From the IMG/VR virus record IMGVR_UViG_3300032323_000801, positions 1 through 47,101 of that record: a stretch of 47,101 bases of DNA; one strand, given 5' to 3'. The translations under genes were made by a program, and so were the position numbers. The notes under the pieces were generated by a model. It made no database searches. It saw only the letters and a program-made list of their open reading frames with translations, and had not been told where the DNA came from. This DNA comes from a virus. Below are positions 41,741 through 47,101 of the stretch, piece after piece (position 1 is the stretch's first letter; each line of letters begins with the position of its first letter).

Positions 41741-41983
41741 TTATTCTTCTGAATACTCTCCAGTCTTCAAATCGATTTTTACGTTTCCGTATTTTTCGAA
41801 TAACTCAGCCTGAAATGTTTGCAGTTGATTTGCAGCATTTTCGATCTCAAACATAGTCGTAGACTTCTTGCTTTTTAACCTTTGCAAAGACACTTCAATT
41901 TCTGCAATTTCATACTTCAGATCATGAACATTTGAGTTTAAGGATCTTAAGGTTTCTAATTCAGTAGATTCTATTTTTTTCAT
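41741..41983 (-). CDS. Small coiled-coil protein (80 aa)
   Basis: An 80-residue, almost fully helical protein with heptad spacing (LETLRSLNSNVHDLKYEIAE, then VSLQRLKSKKSTTMFEIENA) and an end FEKYGNVKIDLKTGEYSEE. Similar coiled-coil proteins ending in a KYG-x-V-x-I motif occur next to lysis genes in Bacteroidota phages, in my memory without assigned function. It overlaps the spanin stop by four bases (ATGA). It could be a chaperone or regulator for lysis or fibres, which is speculation. Confidence 0.7.
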   Translation of the reverse strand: MKKIESTELETLRSLNSNVHDLKYEIAEIEVSLQRLKSKKSTTMFEIENAANQLQTFQAELFEKYGNVKIDLKTGEYSEE

Positions 41984-42378
41984 TTGAATACAAATCTAAA
42001 TAAAAAAATACAACAAATCAATAGAGCGAATAATAAAATGTTTTCAGACAAAGAATCTTTTTGAACAACAACCCTTGCAGGCATAGTTATAACTTCTTTT
42101 ATCCTAACCGTATCCCCCTTACACTTAGTGTACACCTTTATCTTATCCTTTATGCGTATAACCTTGGTGTAAACAAACGAGTCCTGCATAACAACCGTGT
42201 CATACTCTGTAGTTGTAAATGTATCGTAAAGAAACCTGTCCTTAAAAATAATCGTCGTGTCGTATTTCATCAACGTATCCGGACGCAATATTGACGGGTC
42301 TTTTTTAATAGCCCTGTCAATATGCCACTGCGCCGAGCAGGACGAAAACAGCAAGATAACAAAAACTAAATACCTCAT
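41980..42378 (-). CDS. Predicted unimolecular spanin lipoprotein (132 aa)
   Basis: A 132-residue protein with a lipoprotein signal at its N-terminus (MRYLVFVILLFSSC, lipidated C14) and a single transmembrane helix at its C-terminus (NILLFALLICCIFLFRFVF). This bipartite build, outer-membrane lipid anchor plus inner-membrane helix with an extended periplasmic part between, defines unimolecular spanins such as T1 gp11, which fuse the two membranes in the last step of lysis. The linker is beta-strand-rich (KYDTTIIF; TTEYDTVVM), as in known u-spanins. It lies among holin-like and fibre genes. No endolysin is visible in the window. Confidence 0.7.
   Translation of the reverse strand: MRYLVFVILLFSSCSAQWHIDRAIKKDPSILRPDTLMKYDTTIIFKDRFLYDTFTTTEYDTVVMQDSFVYTKVIRIKDKIKVYTKCKGDTVRIKEVITMPARVVVQKDSLSENILLFALLICCIFLFRFVFK
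41991..41998 (-). promoter_or_regulatory. -7 box TAGATTTG before the coiled-coil gene
   Basis: Minus strand TAGATTTG lies seven bases before the ATG at 41983, inside the spanin gene. Matches TAnnTTTG but could be chance. Confidence 0.35.
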
Positions 42379-42695
42379 AACTTTCTTTTCTGACTTTTCG
42401 GTGGCATCTTTTTATCTCCACTAGGACCTGACCAAAACATTTTGTTGGCCCAATACGCAGCACTCATCTTGCCTTTAGCGATATTAGACGCATGCCTTGC
42501 CTTAAAAGACGCACGCGCGTCGGCAGAGTAGTTATGACCCATTTTTTGATCGCCAAATCGTATAAGTTTCACCTTGTCGCCCTCTTTTGCAAGCACCATA
42601 CCCTTTTTAGTTGGGTGGGACGGAGTCTTCTTTGGCTTGTTAACACCCTCTAGGTTGTACCTGTCGAGCATTGTCTTTATTCTATTATTTTCCAT
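42375..42695 (-). CDS. Small basic virion-associated protein (106 aa)
   Basis: A 106-residue basic protein starting MENNRIKTMLDRYN, with the core KLIRFGDQKMGHNYSADARASFKARHASNIAKGKMSAAYW. The RFGD ... RASFKARH ... YWANKMFW pattern is a widespread family of small DNA-rich-phage proteins of unknown function found near structural genes. The ATG at 42695 is preferred because it directly follows the stop of the tiny holin-like remnant, although a start four codons upstream is possible. It overlaps the spanin start by four bases. Confidence 0.7.
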   Translation of the reverse strand: MENNRIKTMLDRYNLEGVNKPKKTPSHPTKKGMVLAKEGDKVKLIRFGDQKMGHNYSADARASFKARHASNIAKGKMSAAYWANKMFWSGPSGDKKMPPKSQKRKL

Positions 42696-42696
42696 G

Positions 42697-42777
42697 TTAG
42701 CTAACATGTATTATCGTAGCACTTCCACTTATTCCTGTGGCAATGGCTGCGGTGGTGTCGTTATCTAAGTGTTTCAT
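42697..42777 (-). pseudogene. Truncated duplicate of the holin-like gene (26 codons)
   Basis: Codes for a 26-residue peptide whose first 18 residues, MKHLDNDTTAAIATGISG, match the start of the holin-like protein at 46831-47019 (MKNLDNDTTAAIATGISG). The sequence then diverges (SATIIHVS) and stops before any membrane helix. The underlying DNA is 47 of 53 bases identical. The best reading is a remnant of a duplication or recombination. A functional micro-protein is possible because the codons have changed mainly at silent positions. It is packed tightly between genes, overlapping the upstream one by 17 bases. Confidence 0.6.
42725..42777 (-). repeat. 53-bp direct repeat, copy A
   Basis: Matches 46967-47019 at 47 of 53 bases in the same orientation. 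It covers the start of the holin-like remnant. The two copies bound 4.2 kb of fibre and small-protein genes. Confidence 0.8.
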
Positions 42778-43012
42778 CAAATGGGTTAGGTTGTATTACT
42801 TCAAATTCTGTTGGTTGCCCTAATATTGGTATAAGTGATTCGTCAAATACTATATACCAAAACTGCGGCTCGTTTAATTCTGCAAACCGATAATCTACCC
42901 AGTTTTGCGTTACGTCATCGGGCGTAACTGGAATACCATAATAAGCATCACACGCCTCTCGTGCGTTAATTGCGTCTTGTTCTGTAGTAAATTTATATCC
43001 TGTAACTGTCAT
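42761..43012 (-). CDS. Small acidic protein following tail genes (83 aa)
   Basis: An 83-residue acidic protein starting MTVTGYKFTTEQDAINAREACD, with FWYIVFDESLIPILGQP and an end QPNPFDETLR. Proteins with a KFTTEQ-x2-A start occur after tail-fibre genes in Bacteroidota phages and may help assemble fibres. The function is not known. It comes three bases after the arabinofuranosidase-like tail gene and overlaps the holin-like remnant by 17 bases. The partial gene at the right edge ends in a similar position before the intact holin-like gene, which suggests the two loci are related by duplication. Confidence 0.65.
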   Translation of the reverse strand: MTVTGYKFTTEQDAINAREACDAYYGIPVTPDDVTQNWVDYRFAELNEPQFWYIVFDESLIPILGQPTEFEVIQPNPFDETLR

Positions 43013-43015
43013 AAT

Positions 43016-43924
43016 TTAATATATGTTGTAGTATGAGTTGATGTTTGATTCGATGGCTGTTCGGTTGGAAGATTGGTCAGATGTATAGATTATTAATTCT
43101 GTAATTTTACCGTTAAAATATGGGCTGCCAATATCTTGAGCAATTGCTCTTACTATACAATTATTTACTGCAGCAGTGCCAGTTGTTAAATTTCCATTAA
43201 GTGATATACCAGTTCCAGTTGATGATACATAACCAAATTGAACATAGGGTACATTAGTTGTTATTGTATTTCCTTGTAAAACTCTACTTGTTCCATCTTC
43301 AAAATAAATTTGTGCTTTATTTTGTCTGCCTCCTATTGACATATCTCTTACAAAAGAACCTGTATAGGCTGTTAATGTATCGCTTCCTTCATATATTGTT
43401 TGACTTATTGAGATTGTTGTATAATTATGTATAGATATTAACGTCAATCCTGTAACTCCTGTGATTTCAGTGAATCCTATTCTATCATTAGTTCCATCAA
43501 ATTGTAATGTAGATTTACTATTTTCAGTAATTACACTACCACTACTAACAATTTGTGGTTGGTTTGTTGCTGTTGATTGTACTGCGTTATTAGAATTACC
43601 GCTCTGGTCATACCACGTTGTAACAAATCCATTACCACTTCCGCAGAATGATGTCAATGAAGATGTATCCAAAATGAAATCTGTTCCCACTTGAATAAAT
43701 CCTATATCTTGTTCAGTGTTATCACTTGACCGACGAACACGAATAGCACTACCTGTATATGCACTGCGTAATTTTCTCAATGAATACGCAGCGGCCGCAT
43801 TGGGATATGAATCAAGTATTCCTTCAAACCCAAAATTTTCGCTTCCAATTTTACCCAACTGCGTAGGCAATTGCCCTTGAAAAAGTTTATCGCCAAATCC
43901 TCGAAATTGTCCGAAATCTGCCAT
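43016..43924 (-). CDS. Tail protein with arabinofuranosidase-like/ConA-like carbohydrate-binding domain (302 aa)
   Basis: A 302-residue tail or fibre protein. After a Gly/Phe-rich start (MADFGQFRGFGDKLFQGQLP, a virion-attachment segment), residues 38-110 read AAAYSLRKLRSAYTG, then IRVRRSSDNTEQDIGF and TWYDQSGNSNNAVQ. This is characteristic of the alpha-L-arabinofuranosidase B catalytic-like (AbfB/laminin-G-like) lectin fold found in phage tail proteins. The rest is beta-rich and ends in the typical 'GKITELIIYTSDQSS' strand. It probably binds surface glycans of the host, and an enzymatic role is not evident. It shares a base with the previous gene. Confidence 0.75.
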   Translation of the reverse strand: MADFGQFRGFGDKLFQGQLPTQLGKIGSENFGFEGILDSYPNAAAAYSLRKLRSAYTGSAIRVRRSSDNTEQDIGFIQVGTDFILDTSSLTSFCGSGNGFVTTWYDQSGNSNNAVQSTATNQPQIVSSGSVITENSKSTLQFDGTNDRIGFTEITGVTGLTLISIHNYTTISISQTIYEGSDTLTAYTGSFVRDMSIGGRQNKAQIYFEDGTSRVLQGNTITTNVPYVQFGYVSSTGTGISLNGNLTTGTAAVNNCIVRAIAQDIGSPYFNGKITELIIYTSDQSSNRTAIESNINSYYNIY

Positions 43925-44328
43925 TAATAATCCCCTTTAATTGCAAAAATATTTACCCCGTTTGTAACTGCAACTGTGATACCTACCAAAACTTTTTGAC
44001 CGCTCTTTAATTGTAGGTCGCTATATGCCGTTACCTGTCTTTGTGAGGTTGTTGTTGTACTCGCAGTAATAGCAGGTAGTGCAATTTCATCAAATAACTT
44101 TGGGCTTGTTCCGCTTGTGTTAGTAATAAAAATCAATGCTATTGTCCCAGAATTACTCCCAGCAACCTTAGCCCCTATCTGTGTTATCTTAGTTCCGTCC
44201 GTTGCAGCAGTCAACAACTCCACTAAGTTAGTAGTAGTCGCCCCTGTTCTATCTGTTGTTGCAGCCGTAACCGTTACAATTTTAGTTTCGGGTACGAGTG
44301 CGAAAATTGGTGATGTATTTGCAGCCAT
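43924..44328 (-). CDS. Small virion/fibre protein (134 aa)
   Basis: A 134-residue Thr/Ala/Val-rich beta protein starting MAANTSPIFALVPETKIV. The pattern SPIF-x-L-P at the start, TKITQIGAKVAGSNSGTIALIFI in the middle and SGQKVLVGITVAV near the end is common among phage head-decoration or fibre-associated proteins, in which each domain is a beta-sandwich. There are no charged clusters, signal or membrane helices. It sits between two fibre genes and overlaps one of them by one base. Confidence 0.68.
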   Translation of the reverse strand: MAANTSPIFALVPETKIVTVTAATTDRTGATTTNLVELLTAATDGTKITQIGAKVAGSNSGTIALIFITNTSGTSPKLFDEIALPAITASTTTTSQRQVTAYSDLQLKSGQKVLVGITVAVTNGVNIFAIKGDY

Positions 44329-44330
44329 TA

Positions 44331-45002
44331 TTAGTAGTTATAGAATAAATATAAATCCCCACCCGTTGATGGAGGAATGTTTAAGTTTGTTAAATTAGAA
44401 CCATCCACCGCAGGAAGTTTAGCGTTTGCATCCAATTGCACCAACTTGTTAGCAGCATTAAATGTGTTGCCTTGTAAGGTCACATTTGCAGACAATCGAG
44501 CATCGTTTAAAGTACCGCTTGAAATGTTGTTTGCATTGGTTGTGTCAACATTTAACACATTACCCAATCCAACTTGTGCTTTTGTTACGCTATGCGGATT
44601 TGAGGTATTTGAAATGTGGGAAGTTAGTGTAGATAAATTAGCAGTTATCTGTGCTTGAAGTTTACCAAATGCGACTAATACGCTATCGGTTGCAGAAATT
44701 ATCGCGTTGGTTGCAGTACTTAACCCAGTTAACACAACGTCACGAACTCTTGTAGAAAATGGCCTGTTCTTCCACTTACTGGTAGAAGACTCATAAATTA
44801 ACACATCGTCATTCGACAGGGACGTTAACTGTACGTCGTCTAATGCAGACAACAGCTCCTCACCAGTAACCAGATTACCACCATATGTAACGCCGTCTCC
44901 AATATAAACTTTCTTCGTGTCGGTTACATAGACAATTTCACCCTGCGCGAACACAATGGGCATCCTGTCTATTTCAAGTCCACGCCTTAGCTTAATTGCC
45001 AT
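44331..45002 (-). CDS. Tail fibre protein (223 aa)
   Basis: A 223-residue fibre protein. The N-terminal part IKLRRGLEIDRMPI, then GEIVYVTDTKKVYIGDG is the tropism-determinant/hyaluronate-lyase N-terminal-like domain that starts many phage fibres. The part after residue 100 is an elongated repeat region (HISNTSNPHSVTKAQVGLGN, LNDARLSANVTL), typical of trimeric shafts. The end (PPSTGGDLYLFYNY) probably folds as the tip. It has a -7 box four bases before its start, so it may be expressed on its own. Confidence 0.8.
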   Translation of the reverse strand: MAIKLRRGLEIDRMPIVFAQGEIVYVTDTKKVYIGDGVTYGGNLVTGEELLSALDDVQLTSLSNDDVLIYESSTSKWKNRPFSTRVRDVVLTGLSTATNAIISATDSVLVAFGKLQAQITANLSTLTSHISNTSNPHSVTKAQVGLGNVLNVDTTNANNISSGTLNDARLSANVTLQGNTFNAANKLVQLDANAKLPAVDGSNLTNLNIPPSTGGDLYLFYNY

Positions 45003-45006
45003 ACTA

Positions 45007-45014
45007 CAAAAATA
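45007..45014 (-). promoter_or_regulatory. -7 box TATTTTTG, four bases before the tail fibre gene
   Basis: Minus strand TATTTTTG-TAGT-ATG, preceded by ATAAAATAGT exactly as at the promoter at 32392-32399. The box overlaps the end region of the upstream gene. Confidence 0.55.
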
Positions 45015-45020
45015 ACTATT

Positions 45021-45872
45021 TTATATGAAAGTGCCTCCATCGAAGTTAAACCCACCACCAGGCACCAAAAACGTGCCGCCGTCGATGTCCAACTCTCCAG
45101 TTCCACCAGACACCTCTGCCGTTTTATTCTCCCAAAGACCAGTTGCCTCGTTATACACTAAAAACTGACCCTCCGTTGGCGTAGATATATTAACGTCACC
45201 CAAGTCGCTCAAGTATTCAACAGACGATGAACCACCACCAATAGGTATTATATTAGCGATAATAGAAGGGGTTGCAGGATATACAGCATTAGCTGGTTCA
45301 TACTTTAAGCTAACCTGTGTGCTTGTAGCTTCCCAAAATAGCTCAATATAGTCATTGTCATTTAAAGACGTTCCATTGATTATTAAAGTCATTAACTGCT
45401 CCGAGGGCTGACCAGCGGATTTTCTTGGCTGAAGCACCATCTTAGTATTTGAATTTGGATACACAACCCCGTTGTATTTAATCCAAAATTCAGCGGTTTC
45501 TTGTCCGTTTGAGTTATTAGCCACCTGAGCTACATAAGAAAACTGATACGTACCAGCCTTGTCTAAATATATCCTACTGCCAGACGTAGACGTACCGACA
45601 GCCTCATAAGTATTTCCAATAATAACTGCCTGTGGCGTATTTACCGCAACAATTGGCTGAGATACATTTGAAAAAAATGACCCATATCCCGTTGGCTCAG
45701 GCCCTCCAGCACTAATGGTTACAACACCCGTTCCGTCCGATGGAGATATGGTTATGTTTGACCCAGCAACGATCTGAGACACATACTTAGCGTTAAGACG
45801 TTTAAGTATCCAGTCAATAGACTTGGGTATGTCTTGTACGTATTCTGAATATTTCCTTGGACCCCTGAACAT
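45021..45872 (-). CDS. Fibre/virion protein with C1q/TNF-like jelly-roll region (283 aa)
   Basis: A 283-residue protein. The start MFRGPRKYSEYVQDIPKSID and the segment SNITISPSDGTGVVTISAGG are typical of short phage fibres. Residues about 65-215 resemble a C1q/TNF-like jelly roll (YLDKAGTYQFSYVAQV, EFWIKYNGVVYP, DYIELFWEA), a common receptor-binding head. The C-terminus has Gly-rich repeats (GGTFLVPGGGFNFDGGTF). It is probably a receptor-binding or fibre-tip protein. It is followed by a promoter for the next fibre gene. Confidence 0.72.
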   Translation of the reverse strand: MFRGPRKYSEYVQDIPKSIDWILKRLNAKYVSQIVAGSNITISPSDGTGVVTISAGGPEPTGYGSFFSNVSQPIVAVNTPQAVIIGNTYEAVGTSTSGSRIYLDKAGTYQFSYVAQVANNSNGQETAEFWIKYNGVVYPNSNTKMVLQPRKSAGQPSEQLMTLIINGTSLNDNDYIELFWEATSTQVSLKYEPANAVYPATPSIIANIIPIGGGSSSVEYLSDLGDVNISTPTEGQFLVYNEATGLWENKTAEVSGGTGELDIDGGTFLVPGGGFNFDGGTFI

Positions 45873-45878
45873 TGGTGG

Positions 45879-46127
45879 TTATTTTTTAGTGCTTTTACCA
45901 TTGCTACCTTGGCGTCCACGATTGATCGATTTGCTCTCAAGCACCATCTTTCCATTCTTAGTATGGCTCAGGTCTTTACCCATCTTCTCCCTCTTACCAT
46001 ATATACCACGCTCGCGAGCTTCTTTGTTAAGTTCTGCACGGTAAGCCCTTCTTTCAGGTGTTGACTGATACTTTTTATCGTATGAGTAATCCCTTCCGGT
46101 TGCCTTTGTTGATCCTTTCCGTGACAT
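45879..46127 (-). CDS. Small basic protein with degenerate HNH-like end (82 aa)
   Basis: An 82-residue very basic protein: MSRKGSTKATGRDYSYDKKY, then RRAYRAELNKEARERGIYGK and SHTKNGKMVLESKSINRGRQ. The last part has the S/DHT-KNG-x-N-R layout seen in degenerate HNH-type and 'kDHxxSKGGS-N-R' phage proteins. Only one His of the usual set is present, so a nuclease role is doubtful. The high Lys/Arg content suggests a DNA-binding or packaged protein. It overlaps the DUF5872 gene by one base. Confidence 0.68.
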   Translation of the reverse strand: MSRKGSTKATGRDYSYDKKYQSTPERRAYRAELNKEARERGIYGKREKMGKDLSHTKNGKMVLESKSINRGRQGSNGKSTKK

Positions 46128-46504
46128 TACTTTCTAAATTTAGCTGTTTTCTTCGCTATTTTCTCAGGCTGCTTTACAAACTGCTCCCCCTTTGCATTGC
46201 CAGCAGCTTTAGCTCTATTTGTAGCAGCTTTTTCTCCAGAAGATAAAGCCTTCCAAGCCTTCTCAGGTAGATACCTCTTCTTGCCCTCTGACTTAGACCC
46301 GTCGCTCGTGGTCCACTTTTGTTTGGTCCACTTTGACAACTTATTGTCACTGCTCTTTTGGCCAGAGTATCCTCCGCCCTTCTCCTTGTATATCTTAACC
46401 GCAAGCTGCATAGCCCTTGCGGAGTGCTTGCCACCCATTTTATCTTTAGCCTGCTCCTTAGCACGCTCCCAAAGCTTTGGGTTCGTCTTGGTGGCAACAG
46501 ACAT
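46127..46504 (-). CDS. DUF5872-family basic protein (125 aa)
   Basis: A 125-residue Lys/Ala-rich protein. The pattern NPKLWERAKEQAKDKMGGKHSARAMQLAVK, then KEKGGGYSG and LSKWTKQKW, RYLPEKAWKALSSGEKAATN matches the DUF5872 family known in phages, large viruses and some bacteria, with no assigned role. The charge suggests nucleic-acid binding. It is part of a run of three small basic genes that overlap by one base each. The gene is certain, the function unknown. Confidence 0.8.
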   Translation of the reverse strand: MSVATKTNPKLWERAKEQAKDKMGGKHSARAMQLAVKIYKEKGGGYSGQKSSDNKLSKWTKQKWTTSDGSKSEGKKRYLPEKAWKALSSGEKAATNRAKAAGNAKGEQFVKQPEKIAKKTAKFRK

Positions 46505-46638
46505 TACTTCTTCTTCTTCTTGGCCATCATCTTTTCCTTCTTCTCCATAGACTTAGACTCAGACTTCTCGTGCTTCATCATAGCCTTTTTTGAAGAGTAC
46601 TTTTCCATTCCGCCGTATTCAGACATTTTCTTTTTCAT
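46504..46638 (-). CDS. Tiny lysine-rich protein (44 aa)
   Basis: A 44-residue protein starting MKKKMSEYGGMEKYSSKK and ending in five lysines before the stop. About a third of residues are Lys and nine are Met. It has its own -7 box four bases before the start and a TAATG overlap with the DUF5872 gene. A basic, disordered protein of this kind may be packaged with DNA, which is inference. There is no recognised domain. Confidence 0.65.
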   Translation of the reverse strand: MKKKMSEYGGMEKYSSKKAMMKHEKSESKSMEKKEKMMAKKKKK

Positions 46639-46642
46639 AATA

Positions 46643-46650
46643 CAAATATA
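46643..46650 (-). promoter_or_regulatory. -7 box TATATTTG, four bases before the Lys-rich gene
   Basis: Minus strand TATATTTG-TATT-ATG. It begins within the space just after the holin-like gene stop. Confidence 0.55.
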
Positions 46651-46651
46651 G

Positions 46652-46834
46652 TTATTCTACAGTAAAAAAATTAGACAAAAACTTACCAACGCCACCAACA
46701 ATCGCACACCCGATCATAACCTTTGGCTCGGACATGTTAAAACCAGCAATCATTATACTAGCCGCCGCCAAAGAGTCGCCAAAAATGCGAATTCTTTTGG
46801 GTGTTGGCGAAAAATAGGGCTTAAACTTAATCAT
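46652..46834 (-). CDS. Holin-like small membrane protein (60 aa)
   Basis: A 60-residue protein starting MIKFKPYFSPTPKRIRIFGDSL, then two hydrophobic stretches (SLAAASIMIAGFNM and VMIGCAIVGGVGKFLSNFF) that could be transmembrane helices. This basic N-terminal arm followed by two short helices recurs in Bacteroidota phages near lysis genes. A holin or antiholin role is inferred. The ATG at 46834 forms an ATGA overlap with the previous stop and is preferred over a start six codons upstream. Confidence 0.62.
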   Translation of the reverse strand: MIKFKPYFSPTPKRIRIFGDSLAAASIMIAGFNMSEPKVMIGCAIVGGVGKFLSNFFTVE

Positions 46835-47019
46835 TCTTTTATCTTTTTCCATGTCTTTATCAGGTGATACGTGAATGCCATCAAACCTGACAATATTGCA
46901 ACAAATCCAGCGGCAACAGACACAATAGACTGTATTTCAACCGCTCTCTGAGCCATCCACGTTACGCCACTTATTCCGGTGGCTATAGCTGCTGTGGTGT
47001 CGTTATCTAAATTTTTCAT
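46831..47019 (-). CDS. Holin-like small membrane protein (62 aa)
   Basis: A 62-residue protein starting MKNLDNDTTAAIATGISGVT. One clear transmembrane helix (SIVSVAAGFVAILSGLMAFTYHLI) is preceded by a weaker amphipathic or hydrophobic region and followed by a basic tail (KTWKKIKE). Size, topology and the neighbouring second membrane protein fit a holin or holin-associated pair. The ATG overlaps the stop of the partial upstream gene (TAATG). A reading extending upstream is rejected because that region encodes another protein in a different frame. The first 18 residues are duplicated at 42697-42777. Confidence 0.65.
   Translation of the reverse strand: MKNLDNDTTAAIATGISGVTWMAQRAVEIQSIVSVAAGFVAILSGLMAFTYHLIKTWKKIKE
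46967..47019 (-). repeat. 53-bp direct repeat, copy B
   Basis: The original or sister copy of 42725-42777, covering the start of the intact holin-like gene. Confidence 0.8.
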
Positions 47020-47101
47020 TATGGGAATGGTGGTGATGGTGGTGGTATATATTCTCCTTGTGGTAAATCTAACACCCAAGCCCATTCGGTTTGGGATACT
47101 G
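47019..47101 (-). CDS. C-terminal fragment of a protein ending PPPSPPFP, partial
   Basis: Open from the window edge on the minus strand to a stop at 47021-47019. It encodes at least 26 residues ending TEWAWVLDLPQGEYIPPP and a Pro-rich tail. The Trp-rich strand and proline end look like the C-terminus of a fibre-associated protein, and its position before the holin-like gene mirrors that of the 83-residue protein at 42761-43012 before the remnant. The rest lies outside the window. Confidence 0.55.
   Translation of the reverse strand, partial: VSQTEWAWVLDLPQGEYIPPPSPPFP

Noticed and set aside
46197-46550. 117-codon frame on the plus strand
   Set aside because: Antisense to the DUF5872 and Lys-rich genes, which have coupled starts and a family match.
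47020-47085. Upstream extension of the 62-residue holin-like protein
   Set aside because: The extra Thr/Ile-rich residues come from reading another protein's coding DNA (ending PPPSPPFP) in the wrong frame.
1-47101. tRNA genes, integrase, attachment sites, CRISPR arrays and insertion sequences
   Set aside because: I looked for T-loop-like words, recombinase motifs, regular repeats and transposase motifs on both strands by eye and found none convincing. A tRNAscan or profile search could still find a diverged case.

Overview
The window is most likely a fragment of a tailed, probably short-tailed (podovirus-like) bacteriophage that infects a Bacteroidota host, perhaps a flavobacterium. The evidence is a complete head and portal gene set and a BT4734/VirE_N-type primase fused to an SF3 helicase. 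In addition, a BACON domain lies in a tail protein, and many genes are preceded by the Bacteroidota -7 box TAnnTTTG. Large terminase, portal, major capsid, adaptor and stabilisation-type proteins follow the order I associate with crAss-like phages and relatives. That kinship is an inference, since no phage RNA polymerase or DNA polymerase is visible here. No integrase, repressor, tRNA gene or CRISPR array was seen. Both ends cut through genes, so the genome continues beyond the window.

Left arm, plus strand (1-11127): the early and replication genes. Three tandem copies of a tiny conserved protein come first, with a fourth small protein after them. They are followed by the primase-helicase, two small proteins, an SF2 DEAH helicase and a VRR-NUC nuclease. 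A GIY-YIG homing endonuclease sits at the start of thyX. Then come ThyX, a MazG-like pyrophosphohydrolase and a complete monomeric class II (B12-dependent) ribonucleotide reductase, together a nucleotide supply cassette. After a strong terminator there is a small counter-defence operon: an Acb2/Tad1-like protein and a Tad2 (DUF2829) protein. These match known cyclic-nucleotide sponges acting against CBASS and Thoeris. About 390 non-coding bases follow and can fold into a multibranched RNA (9474-9718). The arm ends with a 54-aa protein and a metallophosphoesterase.

Right arm, minus strand (47101 down to 11124): the late genes, read right to left. First come holin-like membrane proteins, small basic proteins, tail-fibre and carbohydrate-binding proteins, and a predicted unimolecular spanin. 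Then follow a TerS-like protein, TerL, portal, scaffold, major capsid protein, decoration and adaptor proteins, a 2089-aa tail protein, a glycosyltransferase, another structural protein and an acetyltransferase. Three internal virion proteins close the arm, the last a 2926-aa giant with a zinc-protease motif. The two arms meet tail to tail with overlapping stop codons.

The most notable points are the candidate structured RNA beside the anti-defence genes, a series of late promoters whose -7 box lies exactly four bases before the start codon (suggesting leaderless mRNAs), a repeated KAQK linker at module borders of the giant protein, and a duplicated start of a holin-like gene flanking the tail-fibre/lysis block.
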